Below, one piece after another: positions 45,017 to 53,516 of a stretch of 64,000 nucleotides of DNA (the first letter of the stretch is position 1; each line of letters begins with the position of its first letter). Source of the stretch: Deinococcus ficus (lineage in GTDB: Bacteria; Deinococcota; Deinococci; Deinococcales; Deinococcaceae); contig NZ_CP021081.1 in assembly GCF_003444775.1 (NCBI RefSeq), positions 422,001 through 486,000 on the forward strand, written 5' to 3'. The notes beneath the pieces were generated by a model. That model was not told the DNA's origin. It searched no databases and saw only the letters and a program-made list of their open reading frames with translations. The position numbers were made by a program, and so were the translations under genes.

Positions 45017-46749
45017 CCCGCCCGCCCCGGACCCCGGCCCGGCCGGACCCGGACCCCCAGGCCCGCCGCGACCGGCAGCGGGCCGCCGGCGCCAGCGTGG
45101 CCCTGCACGCCCTGCTGCTCCTGGGCCTCCTCACCCGCCTGGACCCCCAGGCCCGCACGGCACCCAAACCCGCCACGCCACCCCGCCCGCCCCTGGAGGT
45201 CGTGGCGCTGCTCCCCCCGGACCCGCCCCCGGCACCCATCCCAGAGGCGCCCACGCCCGAACCGGACCCGGCCGATCCCCCGCCCGAACGGCCGACGCCC
45301 ACCCCGCCGCGCCCCACCACGCCTCCGCCGACCCCTGCACCAGCGCCCCGCCCCAACCCAGCGCCGGCCCCGCAGCCCGCCGCCGCAGCGCCCGGCGGAC
45401 GTCCCGGCACCGCCCGCAGCGCCACGCCCGCCGGCAGCGCCCCTGCGCCCTCCGCCGGCCCCACCGGCGCCCGTAACCCCGCCCCGCAACCCCCGGCCAC
45501 GCCCGCGCCCGCCGCAGCCCCCACCCCGGCCACAGAAAGCAGCCCGGCAGCCCCCACGGCGCCGGCCGTCCCGGCCCCGGAGCCCGTCCCGGAGCCCGTC
45601 CCGGAGCCGCTGCCCGACCTGCCCGCCGACCCCACACCGGAACCCGAGGCTGTGCCAGAGCAGACCTTGCCTGAGGCCACGCCGGACCCCCTGCCGACGC
45701 CCGAGGAGTCCCTGCCGGACCCGGAGCCAGCCGGCGACCTGGCCTCCCTGCCGCCCCCGCCCGAACCCGATCCCCCCGCCGAGCCGACCCCCGCACCCCT
45801 GCCGGACCCCGAACCGGAGCCGGCGCCCACCCCTGACCCTGAGCCGACCCCAGAACCGACTCCCACCCCGGCACCGGAGCCGGCCCCCGAGCCCACTCCG
45901 AATCCCACGCCTGCTCCTTCGCCGGCCCCGACGCCAGCACCGGCCCCTCCCCCCGTACCAGCGCCCTCTCCCACGCCCTCACCAACGCCAGCCCCCACCC
46001 CGGCGCCGACGCCAGCACCTGCCCCCACTCCTGTGCCCGCCCCATCGCCCTCGCCCGCCCCGGACCCGGATCCCCCCGGCGACGCCGGAGGCCCCCCGGG
46101 CGGGGCCGACCCGTCCCCCACGCCGCCCGGTCCAGGCACCGGAGACCCAGGCGGCGGGTCCGGAGGGGGAGGTGCGGCCCCGGGCGACGCGCCGGGCACG
46201 GGCACCGGCGGCACCGGCAATGGCGGCGGAAGTGGCTCCGGGCCGGCCGGTCCGGGCAGTGGTCCCGGAGGACCGGGCGGCACCGGCGACGGAGACGGCA
46301 GTGGTGACGGCTCCGGCAGCGGGGGAGGGGGCAGCCCCGCCCCGGCGCCCCCGGCCGCGGCCGAACCGGAGCCCGGGAAGTGCGCGGTGATCGTGGACGT
46401 GCGCGGCCTGGGGAATTTTCAGCGGGACATGAGCAACTCGATCTTCGCGGAGGGCCAGCCGGGCACGCCGCTGTGGCCGGACCCGGAGAAGGTGCGGGGC
46501 GTGAGTTCCGCGCTGGTGAACGAACTGGGCCTGAGCGAGTCGTACACCACGGACGCCGCCATTCAGGCCCGGCTGCGGGACCTGGGCGTGCTGGCGGCGG
46601 ACGTGACGCGCGTGAAGGCCAGCCGCGTGCAGGCGAGCCGCTTCGCGCCCCAGTCGGGGGTGCTGGTGGACGCCACACTGAACGCCGCGGCGGCTCGGGC
46701 GTTCCTGGCGGCAGGGGACGCCTGCCGCGTGATCTTCCTGAAGAACTGA
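45013..46749 (+). CDS. TonB-like energy transducer with very long Pro-rich spacer and unusual C-terminus
   Basis: 578 residues. One N-terminal transmembrane helix (SVALHALLLLGLLTRL, about 28-44, TonB-like His included) is followed by some 300 residues of Pro/Ala/Glu-rich repeats (about 55-355). A Gly/Pro-rich stretch (about 355-455) and a folded C-terminal domain of about 120 residues (KCAVIVDVRGLG...ACRVIFLKN) complete it. The domain has two cysteines near its ends that could pair. It lacks a recognisable TonB C-terminal fold and instead faintly recalls LPP20-type periplasmic domains (VIVDVRGLG). Context (exbB-exbD) makes an envelope energy transducer likely; the outer partner is unknown. 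Confidence 0.75.
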   Translation: MTRPPRTPARPDPDPQARRDRQRAAGASVALHALLLLGLLTRLDPQARTAPKPATPPRPPLEVVALLPPDPPPAPIPEAPTPEPDPADPPPERPTPTPPRPTTPPPTPAPAPRPNPAPAPQPAAAAPGGRPGTARSATPAGSAPAPSAGPTGARNPAPQPPATPAPAAAPTPATESSPAAPTAPAVPAPEPVPEPVPEPLPDLPADPTPEPEAVPEQTLPEATPDPLPTPEESLPDPEPAGDLASLPPPPEPDPPAEPTPAPLPDPEPEPAPTPDPEPTPEPTPTPAPEPAPEPTPNPTPAPSPAPTPAPAPPPVPAPSPTPSPTPAPTPAPTPAPAPTPVPAPSPSPAPDPDPPGDAGGPPGGADPSPTPPGPGTGDPGGGSGGGGAAPGDAPGTGTGGTGNGGGSGSGPAGPGSGPGGPGGTGDGDGSGDGSGSGGGGSPAPAPPAAAEPEPGKCAVIVDVRGLGNFQRDMSNSIFAEGQPGTPLWPDPEKVRGVSSALVNELGLSESYTTDAAIQARLRDLGVLAADVTRVKASRVQASRFAPQSGVLVDATLNAAAARAFLAAGDACRVIFLKN

Positions 46750-46791
46750 GGCGTGCAGGGGCCCCTTTACGCGGGTGGGCCAGCCCGCCGG

Positions 46792-46797
46792 TAGACT
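46792..46797 (+). promoter_or_regulatory. -10 box of a leaderless promoter for coaX
   Basis: TAGACT, 6 bases before the ATG at 46804. Confidence 0.5.
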
Positions 46798-46803
46798 CCG
46801 GGC

Positions 46804-47589
46804 ATGCCTGCGTTTCCTCTCCTGGCCGTGGATATCGGCAACACCAGCACGGTCCTGGGCCTCGCCGACGAGTCCCTGACGCTCACGCACTCGTGGCGGA
46901 TCCGCACGAACCGGGAGGAACTTCCGGACGACCTGGCGCTGGAACTGCACAGCCTGCTGTCCATGAGCGGCGCGCCGCGCCCGCACGCGGCGGTGCTGAG
47001 CAGCGTGGCGCCGCCCGTGGGGGAGAATTACGCGCTGGCGCTGCGCAAGCACTTCGGGCTGGAGCCGTTCACGGTGTCGGCCGCGAACCTGCCGGACGTG
47101 CGGGTGGAACTGGACCAGCCGGACGCGGTAGGCGCCGACCGGCTGTGTAACCTGTTCGGTGCGGAGCGCTACATGGCGGAGCACGAGTTCGCGGTGGTCG
47201 TGGACTTCGGGACAAGCACGAACTTCGACGTGATCGGCCGGGGCCGGCGGTTCATCGGCGGGGTCCTGGCGACGGGCGCGCAGGTGAGCGCGGACGCGCT
47301 GTTCGCCCGGGCGGCGAAACTGCCGCGCATCACGCTCACGGCGCCCGGCTCGGCGATCGGGAAGAACACCACGCACGCGTTGCAGTCCGGGCTGGTGTTC
47401 GGGTACGCGGAGATGGTGGACGGTTTGCTGCGCCGCATTCAGGCGGAATTGCCCGGCCCGGCCGTGAACATCGCCACCGGGGGCTTCTCACGCACGGTGC
47501 AGGGGTTGTGCCGCGAGATTCACCATTACGACGACACGCTGACCCTGCGCGGCCTGGTGGAGATGTGGGCCAGCCGCCCTGGGCGCTGA
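46804..47589 (+). CDS. coaX: Type III pantothenate kinase
   Basis: First enzyme of coenzyme A synthesis, phosphorylating pantothenate; an ASKHA-fold dimer needing a monovalent cation. 261 residues. The phosphate-1 motif LAVDIGNTSTVLGL, the pantothenate-binding GADRLCNLFGA, the acidic phosphate-2 region VVDFGTSTNFDVI and GGVLATGAQVSADALFARAAKLPRI are diagnostic. It lies 55 bases after the TonB-like gene with its own promoter. Confidence 0.95.
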   Translation: MPAFPLLAVDIGNTSTVLGLADESLTLTHSWRIRTNREELPDDLALELHSLLSMSGAPRPHAAVLSSVAPPVGENYALALRKHFGLEPFTVSAANLPDVRVELDQPDAVGADRLCNLFGAERYMAEHEFAVVVDFGTSTNFDVIGRGRRFIGGVLATGAQVSADALFARAAKLPRITLTAPGSAIGKNTTHALQSGLVFGYAEMVDGLLRRIQAELPGPAVNIATGGFSRTVQGLCREIHHYDDTLTLRGLVEMWASRPGR

Positions 47590-47605
47590 GGGGGATGGGC
47601 TCAGG

Positions 47606-48037
47606 TCAGCTGAGGGTGCACTGGTAGGTGCGGCCGTCCAGGTCGAAGCGCATGCCCAGCACGCGGCTGAGGCTGATCAGGGCGTTCATGGTCCATTCCT
47701 CGAACACCTCGCCGCGCGTCATGTACTGGTCGTAGTAGCGGTTCAGCACCGGGAGTTTGCGGGCGACCAGCACGCTGCGCAGCGCCGGTGTGTAGTCCAC
47801 GCGCGCCACCCGCAGGCGCCGGCCCACGCGGGTCATGTACACCCGCGCGGCCAGGTCGGCTTTCTCCGGGGCGCGGCAGGTGACGCGCTTGAGCACGTTC
47901 AGCGGCGTGCCCTCGGGCACGAAGGTTTCCACGTACATGGGCGCGGCCTCCTGGGCCCGGGCGCTGCCGGGCAGGGCCGGCGGGAGCGGCAGGGTCAGGG
48001 CCAGCAGCGCGAGCAGGGAGTGCGGGGCGCGGCTCAT
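47606..48037 (-). CDS. Small secreted protein of unknown function
   Basis: 143 residues. A signal peptide (LLALLALTLPLPPALPGSARAQ) precedes a mature domain of about 115 residues with two cysteines (VTCRAPEK and the C-terminal TYQCTLS), perhaps disulfide-bonded. No family recognised. The start is supported by TATGCT five bases before the ATG. It is convergent with coaX (16-base gap). Confidence 0.7.
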   Translation of the reverse strand: MSRAPHSLLALLALTLPLPPALPGSARAQEAAPMYVETFVPEGTPLNVLKRVTCRAPEKADLAARVYMTRVGRRLRVARVDYTPALRSVLVARKLPVLNRYYDQYMTRGEVFEEWTMNALISLSRVLGMRFDLDGRTYQCTLS

Positions 48038-48086
48038 GCCCGAGCATACCGTCCGGCCGGGGGCGACCGGTGAGCGGCATGAAAAA

Positions 48087-48114
48087 CCCTGCCCCGGTCG
48101 CGTCCGGGGCAGGG
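48087..48114 (-). terminator. Terminator of the phoU-like/pit operon
   Basis: An 11-bp stem CCCTGCCCCGG/CCGGGGCAGGG with a 6-base loop, followed by TTTTTC when read on the minus strand. It lies 12 bases past the pit stop. Confidence 0.9.
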
Positions 48115-48125
48115 GAGAGGGGGGG

Positions 48126-49121
48126 TCAGTTGAACAGTTCGGCGATCTGGAAGCACAGCCAGCCCAGGGCGATGCACACCGGGATCGTGAAGATCCAGGC
48201 CTGCACGATCCGCCCGGCGACCTGCCACTTGACTTTCTTGAAGCCCTTGGTGGTGCCCACGCCCATGATCGAGCTGCTGATGGTGTGGGTGGTGCTCACG
48301 GGAATGCCGAGGCGGCTGGCGGTCTCGATGATCAGGGCGGCGCTGGTTTCGGCGACGAAGCCGTCCACGGGTTTGAGGTCCACGACCTTGAAGCCCATGG
48401 TCTTGATGATCCGCCAGCCGCCCAGGGCCGTGCCGGCGCCCATGGCGGCGGCGGCCGAGAGAATCACCCACAGCGGCACGATCTCGATGGTGGTGTTGTA
48501 GTACGCGGCCAGTGCGAAGGTGATGATCCCCATGGTCTTCTGCGCGTCGTTGCCGCCGTGGCTGAAGGCCATGAAGGCCGCGCTGAAGATCTGCAGCCAG
48601 CGGAAGTTGCGGGTGACCGCCCGGGGCCGCATGCGCCGCAGGACCACCCAGCTGAGGATGAACATCAGCACGATGGGCACCAGGAAGCCCAGCACGGGGC
48701 TGGTGAGCAGACCGGTAATGGTCTTCTCCACGCCCTTGGGAATGATGATGCCCCACCCCCCGGCGGCGACGCCGGCGCCCACCAGGCTGAAGATCAGGGC
48801 GTGGCTGGAGCTGCTGGGCAGGCCCTTCCACCACGTGAACAGGTTCCAGAAGATCGCGCTGACCAGCGCGGCGCCCACCAGTTCCAGGGTGGCGTACTCC
48901 TGCGGGACGATGTCCTTGCTGATGGTCTTGGCGACGGCGGTGCCCATCAGGGCGCCGACGACGTTCAGGATGGCGGCCATGGCAATGGCCTGCGCCGGCG
49001 TGAGCACCTTCGTGGCGACGCTGGTGGCGATGGCGTTGGCGGTGTCGTGGAATCCGTTGATGAAGTCGAAGGCGAGGGCCAGGGCGACGACGACGATCAG
49101 GCCGAGCAGTGAGGCTTCCAT
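48126..49121 (-). CDS. pit: Low-affinity inorganic phosphate transporter PiT
   Basis: Inner-membrane phosphate (metal-phosphate) symporter of 331 residues with about ten helices. The two inverted repeats carry the signatures FDFINGFHDTANAIATSVATKVLTP and FMAFSHGGNDAQKTMGII, and also SSSHALIFSLVGAG and PVSTTHTISSSIMGVG. It starts 10 bases after the PhoU-like gene, with GAGG in the gap. The pair DUF47-pit is a common operon in which the first protein modulates the transporter. Confidence 0.96.
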   Translation of the reverse strand: MEASLLGLIVVVALALAFDFINGFHDTANAIATSVATKVLTPAQAIAMAAILNVVGALMGTAVAKTISKDIVPQEYATLELVGAALVSAIFWNLFTWWKGLPSSSSHALIFSLVGAGVAAGGWGIIIPKGVEKTITGLLTSPVLGFLVPIVLMFILSWVVLRRMRPRAVTRNFRWLQIFSAAFMAFSHGGNDAQKTMGIITFALAAYYNTTIEIVPLWVILSAAAAMGAGTALGGWRIIKTMGFKVVDLKPVDGFVAETSAALIIETASRLGIPVSTTHTISSSIMGVGTTKGFKKVKWQVAGRIVQAWIFTIPVCIALGWLCFQIAELFN

Positions 49122-49131
49122 TCAGTGGGCC

Positions 49132-49773
49132 TCAGGCGTTCTTCAGCAGGATGCTGGCGACCGTCTTGACCACGCGCTGGGCCTGGTCGGTCGCGTCTTC
49201 CAGCAGCCGCACGATCTCGCCGCTGCGCATGGCGGCGATCATGGCGGGCACGTCCTGCACGCCGTCGTACAGCGTCCGCTCGACCTGGTCGGCCAGGGCG
49301 TCGCCCTCGTCTTCCAGCGCGCGGATCTCCTTCTCGATGCGGCGCAGGTCGCCCATCTTGCTGTGCGAGTCCTCGATCAGGGGCATGCCCTGCGCGAGCA
49401 GCGCGCACTGCCGCTCGGCGATCCGGGCGATCTGCACCATTTCGGGCATGGGGCGCGCCAGGCGGTAGAGGCTGAGCTTGACGGCCGCTTCCTCCATGTC
49501 GTCCACCAGGTCGTCCAGTTCGCCGTTCAGGCTGATGATGTCCTCGCGGTCGAAGGGCACGATGAAGGACTCGGCCAGCAGGTCCGTCACCTCGCCGCTC
49601 AGGCGGTCGCCCTCGTGCTCCAGGTCCTGGATGCGCTGCACCTTGGCGTCCACGTCGGTGTAGTTCTCCAGCAGGTCCACCAGGGCCTGGGAGGTGGCGT
49701 GGGCGTTGCGGGCCATCGCGGCGAAACGCTCACTGAACTTGTGGTTTTGCGGCATGAATTTTGACAAGACCAT
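49132..49773 (-). CDS. PhoU-like DUF47 protein
   Basis: 213 residues, all-alpha, with the PhoU-like duplicated helical bundle of DUF47 (YkaA family). Acidic metal-binding stretches EHEGDRLSGEV and EDEGDALADQV mark the two halves. ATG 49773 with AGGAGG six bases upstream; the frame is open upstream but there is no support for an earlier start. A direct repeat resembling a Pho box lies just upstream, so the operon may respond to phosphate. The role is presumably to regulate pit (inference from operon). Confidence 0.9.
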   Translation of the reverse strand: MVLSKFMPQNHKFSERFAAMARNAHATSQALVDLLENYTDVDAKVQRIQDLEHEGDRLSGEVTDLLAESFIVPFDREDIISLNGELDDLVDDMEEAAVKLSLYRLARPMPEMVQIARIAERQCALLAQGMPLIEDSHSKMGDLRRIEKEIRALEDEGDALADQVERTLYDGVQDVPAMIAAMRSGEIVRLLEDATDQAQRVVKTVASILLKNA

Positions 49774-49798
49774 GACAATCCTCCTGATTCTTCCCCCG

Positions 49799-49816
49799 AA
49801 TGTCATGGCAATGTCA
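49799..49816. promoter_or_regulatory. Pho-box-like direct repeat
   Basis: AATGTCA-TGGC-AATGTCA: two identical 7-bp units with a 4-base spacer, an 11-bp period as in PhoB sites. It lies 26 bases before the PhoU-like ATG; a possible -10 (AAGAAT, minus strand, 49787-49792) is 6 bases from it. The arrangement suggests activation under low phosphate. Confidence 0.6.
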
Positions 49817-49940
49817 GGACACCCGGGCCGGGAAGCAGCGGGAGCCGGACCCGGCCGGCCTCCCGCGCGCTGCACACGTACTGTATCCCCCCTCGGCCGG
49901 GCCGGCTCTCCCCCCGCCGGGGGGCCGGGGGAGGCGCGGC

Positions 49941-52900
49941 TCAGGGCACCCGGACGGGCTCGGTGAAGGTCGCGCGGCGCTGCTGGGTGTCCGCGCCGAT
50001 GGTGTTCGCGCCGGCCGGGGTGCTGCCGGCGTCCGGGATGATGTCCCCGGCGCCGTAATTGTCCCCGCCGAAGATGCCGCCCACCACGCCCACGCCGCCG
50101 GCGGGCGGGCCGCTCAGGCCCAGCGCCGTCCAGGGAATGGCGAGTTCCACGGTCTGCGCCGGCAGGCTGCCGGTGGCCGCGAACTGGTAGGCCGCGCCGT
50201 CCACCTGGGACACGGCCGCAGTGCTCTGCACCGTCCACAGCTGCGCCTGCTCGCCGCCGTACCGGGCGATGAAGGCGTCCACGCCAGGAATGCCCCCGGT
50301 GAAGGTCGCCGCGCGCGGCCAGGCGTTGAAGCCGTCCGCGGCCGTCGCGCCGCCCGCGCCGGTGTCCAGGTACAGGATCGCGCTGTTGCCGTCCACGCGG
50401 TACGTGTACGCGAGGTACAGGTACGTGGCGTCACTGTCGGCCTGCAGGGTCAGCCAGTTGTTGTTGTCCCCGAACACCCCGGCCGCCGGGCTCTGCACGT
50501 TCACCTTCGGGGCCGTCCAGTCGCCGAGCTGCCCGTCGATCACGTACCGGCTGGCGGTCACCGGGCGGGTCAGGGCGAAGTCCACGCCGGTCGCGGGGGC
50601 GGTCACGGTGCGGCCCGCGTCCGCGAAGCTGGCCGCCGACGCCCGGAGCGTCTGCTCACCGGCCGGGCTGAGCAGCGTGTACGTTCCGTCACTGAAGGTC
50701 AGGGCATAGTTCAGGTTCGGGTCGGCCGTGGTGGCCTCCACCAGCGCGTTCGCCAGCGGCTGCCCGGCGCCCGTCACGGTGCCCTCGATGGTGGCAGCCG
50801 GGACCGGCACCGTGATGAAGTCGTACGTGCCCGCGTACGTGGTGTCCGGCGCGCCCACGATCAGGCTGCGGTCCGGCTGGCCGGGGCCCTCGTACCCGCT
50901 GTTCCTCGCGCCGGCCGCGTCGTTGCCGAACTTGAACTTCACCTCGCGGAACAGCGGCAGGTCGATGTCCGTCTTCCAGACCCCGCGGCTCACCTGCGTC
51001 ATCGGGTATTCCACCTGGCTGCCGGTGTCGAAGCGGCGCAGTTCCACCGGGCCGTTGCCCTGGCTGCGGGCGTCCACGGTAAAGGTCACCTTCGCGGTGT
51101 ACTGCGCGCCCGGCGTCGCCGTCACGGCCGCGCCGCGGCTCTCGGCGCCCTGCGCGTCCACCGTCACCACCCGGAAGGTCGTGGCCGCGCCATTCGGCAG
51201 GCCCCGCACCAGGTAGCTGCCCTGCTCGCGGCCCAGCGGCGCGAAGTTCAGCAGCCGCTCGGTGCCGCCCGCGGTGCTCGCGTAGATGCGGTATCCGGTC
51301 ACGGCCGCGTCGGTGCTGGGCGTCCAGGACAGCCGCGCGGCGCTGTCGCCGGGCTGCGCGGCCAGGTTCTGCACCTCCGGCAGGGCCGGGTTCACGGTGC
51401 CCACGCTGCCGCTCCCGGCCGGGGCGGTCACCGCCAGGGCTGTGCGGGCCGGCACGGTCCCTACCAGCTTCCCGCCCTCCACCTTCAGGCCGTGCGTGCG
51501 CCCGGTCACCTCGGTCAGGGCGGTACCCGCGAAGGTACCCAGCAGCGGAATCCCGCCGCCCGGCAGGCTGGCGAGGTCCACGGCCGCGTCCCCGCCGTTC
51601 ACCACGAACACCACCGGCTGCCCCGCCGCGCCCGTCACGCCGCTCACCACCCGGCGGTAGGCCAGCACGGGCGCGCCGCCGTTCGGACGCCACAGTTCCT
51701 GCTGCGCGCCGCGCGTCAGCGCCCGGAAGGTCCACCGGGCCCGGGCCAGGGCGCCCAGACGCTCGTCCAGCGCCGAGGCGCCCAGCTGCGAGAAGTCCAT
51801 GTCCTGCCGGTTGCTGTTCTCGGTGGTCTGGTTGTACGGGTCGCCCTCGCCCGGCTGGGCGATCTCGGTGCCCTGCCACACGCTGGGCGTGCCGCGCGAG
51901 AAGTACATCGTGGACAGCGCCAGGTCCAGCCGCTCCACCGCCTGTGCCCGGGTGCCGCCCCGGGAGGTGACCTCGTTCACGAAGCGCCGCACGTCGTGGT
52001 TGTCCACGAAGGTCGTCAGGCGCGTCGGGTCGCGGTACGCGCCGTCCTGCGCGAACACGTCCGCCACGCGGTCCAGGTTCCCGCCCGCGCTGCTCAGGTG
52101 GTCTTTCATCGCGAAATACAGCGCGAAATCGAACACGCTGGGCGACCCCAGCTCATCCATGAAGCGCGCCAGGTACGCGGGGTTCCCGTCGAACACCTCG
52201 CCCACCGACCACAGCTTCGCCGGGTCACCCACGCCGCCCGCCGCGAAAAACTGCGTCCAGTAGCTGTCCGGCACGTGCTTCATGGTGTCCAGGCGCAGGC
52301 CGTCGATGCCGGTCGTGTCCCGCCAGTACTTCACGAAGCTGTTCAGGTACGCCGTGACCTCCGGCAGCTCCTGCTTGAAGTCCGGCAGGCCCGCCAGCGG
52401 GCAGTCGGTGACCGGGGACGTGCTCGCGGCGCACTCGGCGTCGGTGTGGAACCATCCGGGGTTCGTCTTGGTGAGGGTGGCGCCGTACCCGGCGTGGTTC
52501 ACCACGATGTCCTGAATCACCCGTATGCCGTTGCGATGCGCGGCCTGGATCAGCGCCTTGTACTCGTCCAGGGTGCCCAGGTGGGGGTCCACCTTGAAGA
52601 AGTTCTCGGCCCAGTAGCCGTGGTACCCGGCGAAGGCCTTGCCCTGGTTCAGGCCGTCCCCGGCGGTGATGGCCGGCACCTGCAGCACCACCGGCGTGAC
52701 CCACAGGGCGGTGAAGCCCATGCGCTTGAAGTAGCCTTCCTCGATTTTGGCCTTGAGGCCCGCGAAGTCCCCGCCGTGCCACGCGAGGGGGTTGCTGCGG
52801 TCGGCGACGTCCCCGGCGTCGCGGTTCGGGCCGTTGTCGTTGGCGGGGGTGCCGTTGGCGAAGCGGTCGGTCATGGCAAAGTAGATCGTCTCGTCCCGCC

Positions 52901-53015
52901 AGTCGCGGGCCAGGGGGCCGTCGGGGTCGGGCGTGGGGGCGGGGGCGCAGGCGGCCAGGGACAGCGTGAGCAGGGCGAGCAGGCCGGGACGGGCCACAGA
53001 CTGGAAGCGCTTCAT
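49941..53015 (-). CDS. Secreted multidomain alpha-amylase (GH13) lipoprotein
   Basis: 1024 residues from the ATG at 53015. A lipoprotein signal (LLALLTLSLAAC) is followed by a GH13 barrel: DRFANG, VVNHAG, the nucleophile in GLRLDTMKHV, the acid-base Glu in VGEVFDG, and FVDNHD. An amylase beta-domain, a fibronectin-III-like domain (QNLAAQPGDSAARLSWTPSTDAAVTGYRIYAS), a starch-binding-like domain, a carboxypeptidase-regulatory-like segment (ATIEGTVTGAGQPLANALVEATT) and a CBM9-like C-terminus (YVIDGQLGDWTAPKVNVQ) follow. It probably degrades starch or pullulan at the cell surface. GGAG lies 12 bases from the ATG. It is transcribed alone; no transporter genes are adjacent. Confidence 0.93.
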   Translation of the reverse strand: MKRFQSVARPGLLALLTLSLAACAPAPTPDPDGPLARDWRDETIYFAMTDRFANGTPANDNGPNRDAGDVADRSNPLAWHGGDFAGLKAKIEEGYFKRMGFTALWVTPVVLQVPAITAGDGLNQGKAFAGYHGYWAENFFKVDPHLGTLDEYKALIQAAHRNGIRVIQDIVVNHAGYGATLTKTNPGWFHTDAECAASTSPVTDCPLAGLPDFKQELPEVTAYLNSFVKYWRDTTGIDGLRLDTMKHVPDSYWTQFFAAGGVGDPAKLWSVGEVFDGNPAYLARFMDELGSPSVFDFALYFAMKDHLSSAGGNLDRVADVFAQDGAYRDPTRLTTFVDNHDVRRFVNEVTSRGGTRAQAVERLDLALSTMYFSRGTPSVWQGTEIAQPGEGDPYNQTTENSNRQDMDFSQLGASALDERLGALARARWTFRALTRGAQQELWRPNGGAPVLAYRRVVSGVTGAAGQPVVFVVNGGDAAVDLASLPGGGIPLLGTFAGTALTEVTGRTHGLKVEGGKLVGTVPARTALAVTAPAGSGSVGTVNPALPEVQNLAAQPGDSAARLSWTPSTDAAVTGYRIYASTAGGTERLLNFAPLGREQGSYLVRGLPNGAATTFRVVTVDAQGAESRGAAVTATPGAQYTAKVTFTVDARSQGNGPVELRRFDTGSQVEYPMTQVSRGVWKTDIDLPLFREVKFKFGNDAAGARNSGYEGPGQPDRSLIVGAPDTTYAGTYDFITVPVPAATIEGTVTGAGQPLANALVEATTADPNLNYALTFSDGTYTLLSPAGEQTLRASAASFADAGRTVTAPATGVDFALTRPVTASRYVIDGQLGDWTAPKVNVQSPAAGVFGDNNNWLTLQADSDATYLYLAYTYRVDGNSAILYLDTGAGGATAADGFNAWPRAATFTGGIPGVDAFIARYGGEQAQLWTVQSTAAVSQVDGAAYQFAATGSLPAQTVELAIPWTALGLSGPPAGGVGVVGGIFGGDNYGAGDIIPDAGSTPAGANTIGADTQQRRATFTEPVRVP

Positions 53016-53135
53016 TTCCGGGATCACTCCTTCGGCCAGGGGCGGCGCGGGCCTCATCCCCCGCGGCCACGTCCGGTTCCGGCCGGATGAATTGTCAAGC
53101 AACCCCCAGTATGCGCCCGTCAGCACGGGCTCCAA

Positions 53136-53162
53136 ATCCGTTCAACCTTCCTGATCCGTTCA
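53136..53162. promoter_or_regulatory. Direct repeat between amylase and DUF427 genes
   Basis: ATCCGTTCA at 53136-53144 and again at 53154-53162, an 18-bp period. It lies 121 bases upstream of the amylase start and 70 upstream of the DUF427 start. A TTGACA-like box for the amylase gene is at 53093-53098 (minus strand), with no good -10 at standard distance. Confidence 0.45.
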
Positions 53163-53180
53163 TTCATGCCCGGCCCGCAC

Positions 53181-53200
53181 ACCGTCAGCGCGCTGACGGT
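53181..53200. promoter_or_regulatory. 20-bp perfect palindrome upstream of the DUF427 gene
   Basis: ACCGTCAGCG followed by its exact complement. It ends 20 bases before the TACCCT -10 box (53221-53226) of the DUF427 gene, so it overlaps the -35 position. It is a strong candidate operator. Confidence 0.55.
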
Positions 53201-53231
53201 CCCCGCCCGCCCCGCCCGCCTACCCTGGGGC

Positions 53232-53516
53232 ATGAAAGCCACCTGGAACGGCACGGTCATCGCCCAGTCCCCCGACACGGTCGTCGTGGAAGGCAACCAC
53301 TACTTCCCCGCCGACAGCGTGAACCCCGCCTACCTGCGCCCCAGCGCCACGCACACCATCTGCCCCTGGAAGGGCGAGGCCAGCTACCACACCCTGGTCG
53401 TGAACGGCCAGGAGAACCCGGACGCCGCCTGGTACTACCCCACGCCCAAAGACGCCGCGCGGCAGATCAAGGGCCGCGTCGCCTTCTGGAAGGGCGTGCA
53501 GGTCAGCGAGGACTGA
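53232..53516 (+). CDS. DUF427 protein
   Basis: 94 residues matching the compact DUF427 beta-fold: KATWNGTVIAQSPDTVVVEGNHYFP, CPWKGEASYHTLVVNG and the AAWYYPTPKDAARQIKGRVAFWKGVQV end. Function unknown in the family. The ATG is 5 bases after a TACCCT box. The last 14 bases overlap the end of the convergent FAD oxidoreductase gene. Confidence 0.88.
   Translation: MKATWNGTVIAQSPDTVVVEGNHYFPADSVNPAYLRPSATHTICPWKGEASYHTLVVNGQENPDAAWYYPTPKDAARQIKGRVAFWKGVQVSED

Noticed and set aside
45250..46350. Tandem-repeat-like DNA in the TonB-like gene considered as a CRISPR or satellite array
   Set aside because: It is in-frame Pro/Glu/Ala codon low complexity without constant repeat units or spacers.
46172..46390. 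Small plus-strand frame inside the Gly-rich part of the TonB-like gene
   Set aside because: Arg/Ala/Pro-rich shadow in another frame of a continuous coding region.
49800..53090. Open frame of about 1100 codons on the plus strand
   Set aside because: Antisense shadow of the amylase gene, whose catalytic motifs are complete on the minus strand.
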